Shown piece after piece: positions 7,988-8,740 of a DNA stretch of 8,740 nucleotides. Location: the NCBI GenBank assembly GCA_900546345.1, contig URCI01000075.1, positions 1 to 8,740 on the forward strand, in the 5' to 3' direction. Position numbers and translations under genes: made by a program. Source of the DNA: an uncultured Prevotella sp. (GTDB taxonomy: Bacteria > Bacteroidota > Bacteroidia > Bacteroidales > Bacteroidaceae). Numbering within the stretch: position 1 is the first letter of the stretch; each line of letters starts with the position of its first letter. The notes beneath the pieces were generated by a model. It saw nothing but the letters and a program-made list of their open reading frames with translations. It searched no databases and was not told where the DNA came from.

Positions 7988-8110
7988 CACTGACTACAAT
8001 AGATAAATCTGTGAAGATCTGTGAGATCCGCGTGACATAACACTAAATTCTTTTCTCACAGATTTACACTGATCTCCACGGATGCAAAACCCTATAGCCG
8101 ATAGTCAGTG
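7988..8110. repeat. Left repeat block: composite palindrome of ATCTGTGA-type units
   Basis: A forward copy begins AATCTGTGAAGATCTGTGAG (8006-8025) and continues ATCCGCGTGA to 8035. A reverse-oriented copy follows at 8055-8085, starting CTCACAGATTTACACT and ending GATCTCCACGGATGC. The two arms are about 30 bases and pair imperfectly around a loop of about 20 bases. Outside them a perfect 9-base inverted repeat, CACTGACTA (7988-7996) and TAGTCAGTG (8102-8110), bounds the whole structure. A smaller perfect palindrome, TAGTCA-C-TGACTA (7984-7996), overlaps the left end. With the forward copy at 8121-8150 it mirrors the repeats after the GxxExxY gene. Confidence 0.7.
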
Positions 8111-8120
8111 CAAGAACAGG

Positions 8121-8150
8121 AATCTGTGAGGACATGTGAGATTTGCGAGA
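8121..8150. repeat. Second forward repeat copy, before the GxxExxY gene
   Basis: This 30-base copy starts AATCTGTGAGGACATGTGAG and ends ATTTGCGAGA. It matches the forward copy at 8006-8035 at 24 of 30 positions with no gaps. It ends 64 bases before the GxxExxY start codon, so it may lie in or near that gene's promoter region. Confidence 0.7.
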
Positions 8151-8214
8151 AAAAGAAATCCAGTGGGAATTAAAAACGTTATCCAATCATAAATAATTAA
8201 AAGAACTTTGAGAA

Positions 8215-8616
8215 ATGACAGAGAATGAGATATCATATAAAATACGAGGAGGTATCTTTAAAGTCTATAATACGCTTGGACCAGGTCTGTTAGAATCGGT
8301 CTATCAAGAGGCGCTTGCTTATCAGCTGCGCAAAGACGGCCTCAATGTTAAAGAGCAGGAACATGTTCCTGTCTATTATGATGGACACTGTTTGGCCAAT
8401 GACCTTCGCGTTGATATGCTCGTCAATGATACCGTTATAGTAGAATTGAAATCTGTTGCTGAAATGAAAAAACTGTTCTTCAAACAGACACTCACATATT
8501 TGAAGTTATCTAAAAAGCATCTCGGCATCCTGGTTAACTTCAACACAGAAAGCATCGACACCTCCATATACAGAATTGTGAATGGATTCGAGCATCCAAC
8601 GGCTCCCACAATTTGA
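8215..8616 (+). CDS. GxxExxY protein, PD-(D/E)XK nuclease superfamily
   Basis: This 133-aa protein has the full signature of the GxxExxY family (TIGR04256, related to PDDEXK_3). The name motif GLLESVY is at residues 24-30. A nuclease-like core follows: D67 in RVDMLV, the E-x-K pair E77 and K79 in VIVELKSV, then Q91 in QTLTYLKLS and the strand LGILVNF at 103-109. All expected catalytic positions are present and the length is normal for the family (about 125-130 aa), so the gene appears intact. The biological role of the family is not established; nuclease activity is inferred from the fold. The ATG at 8215 follows an A/T-rich leader without a clear Shine-Dalgarno sequence or promoter, and keeps the usual distance to the GxxExxY motif. 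Its composition is clearly more A/T-rich than the tam genes. Related repeats lie on both sides, and the TGA stop overlaps the start of the right block, which suggests a cassette of separate origin. Confidence 0.9.
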   Translation: MTENEISYKIRGGIFKVYNTLGPGLLESVYQEALAYQLRKDGLNVKEQEHVPVYYDGHCLANDLRVDMLVNDTVIVELKSVAEMKKLFFKQTLTYLKLSKKHLGILVNFNTESIDTSIYRIVNGFEHPTAPTI

Positions 8617-8680
8617 TCTGTGAGAATATCTACCGGAGCTCTTTATCTCACACAGATTACCACAGATCTCCACGGATGCG
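8615..8680. repeat. Right repeat block at the GxxExxY stop codon
   Basis: A forward unit, GATCTGTGAGAAT (8615-8627), begins inside the TGA stop. A reverse-oriented unit follows at 8646-8680, ending in GATCTCCACGGATGC (8665-8679), identical over 15 bases to 8071-8085 of the left block. ATCTGTGAGA (8616-8625) can pair with TCTCACACAGAT (8646-8657) with a two-base bulge and a loop of about 20 bases. The hairpin could end or protect the transcript of the small gene. It has no T-run. Confidence 0.7.
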
Positions 8681-8714
8681 TAACTCATAAAGAAATAGAC
8701 ATTGCGAGAGAAGG

Positions 8715-8740
8715 GATCTGTGAGAATCTGTGAAGAGCTG
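8715..8740. repeat. Final forward repeat copy, cut by the window end
   Basis: GATCTGTGAG (8715-8724) is followed directly by AATCTGTGAAGA (8725-8736), which is identical to the start of the left-most copy (8006-8017). The remaining bases GCTG suggest the unit continues past the window. It completes a forward, reverse, forward order on the right of the GxxExxY gene, as on the left. Confidence 0.65.

Noticed and set aside
7988..8740. CRISPR array, considered because of the repeated short units near a nuclease-fold gene
   Set aside because: The repeats are in mixed orientation, degenerate and irregularly spaced. There are no uniform spacers and no cas genes.

Overview
The window looks like a chromosome segment of a member of the Bacteroidales, most likely Prevotellaceae. 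Three things point there: a Bacteroidota-type promoter (TTTG, 20 bases, then a TAnnTTTG-like box), the absence of strong Shine-Dalgarno sequences before the genes, and a TamB gene followed by a lipoprotein version of TamA. The two large genes are G/C-rich (for example 41 of 60 bases at 2401-2460), while the flanks and the last gene are A/T-richer (19 of 60 at 8221-8280). The species assignment is inference.

Layout: positions 1-893 hold no intact gene. Part of this stretch (about 155-399) reads like a decayed acyl-carrier-protein-type gene split between frames, and the rest contains small direct repeats and weak hairpins. A promoter at 894-925 drives a two-gene operon. The first gene, tamB (957-5540, 1527 aa), encodes an inner-membrane-anchored, periplasm-spanning protein. 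After a 30-base gap comes tamL (5571-7913, 780 aa), an outer-membrane Omp85 barrel with three POTRA-like regions and a lipobox. Together they form the translocation and assembly module (TAM): TamB is thought to bridge the envelope, and the Omp85 partner is the outer-membrane port for assembling outer-membrane or surface proteins and, by current models, for moving phospholipid outward.

A G/C-rich palindrome at 7949-7966 closes the operon. From 7971 to the end the sequence changes character. A small A/T-rich gene for a GxxExxY protein (8215-8616, PD-(D/E)XK nuclease fold) sits between two blocks of short degenerate repeats built on ATCTGTGA. Each block is ordered forward, reverse, forward, and the gene's stop codon lies at the edge of the right block. 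This repeat-bounded nuclease-like cassette is the least explained structure in the window. The tam operon is core envelope machinery and has no visible functional link to it.
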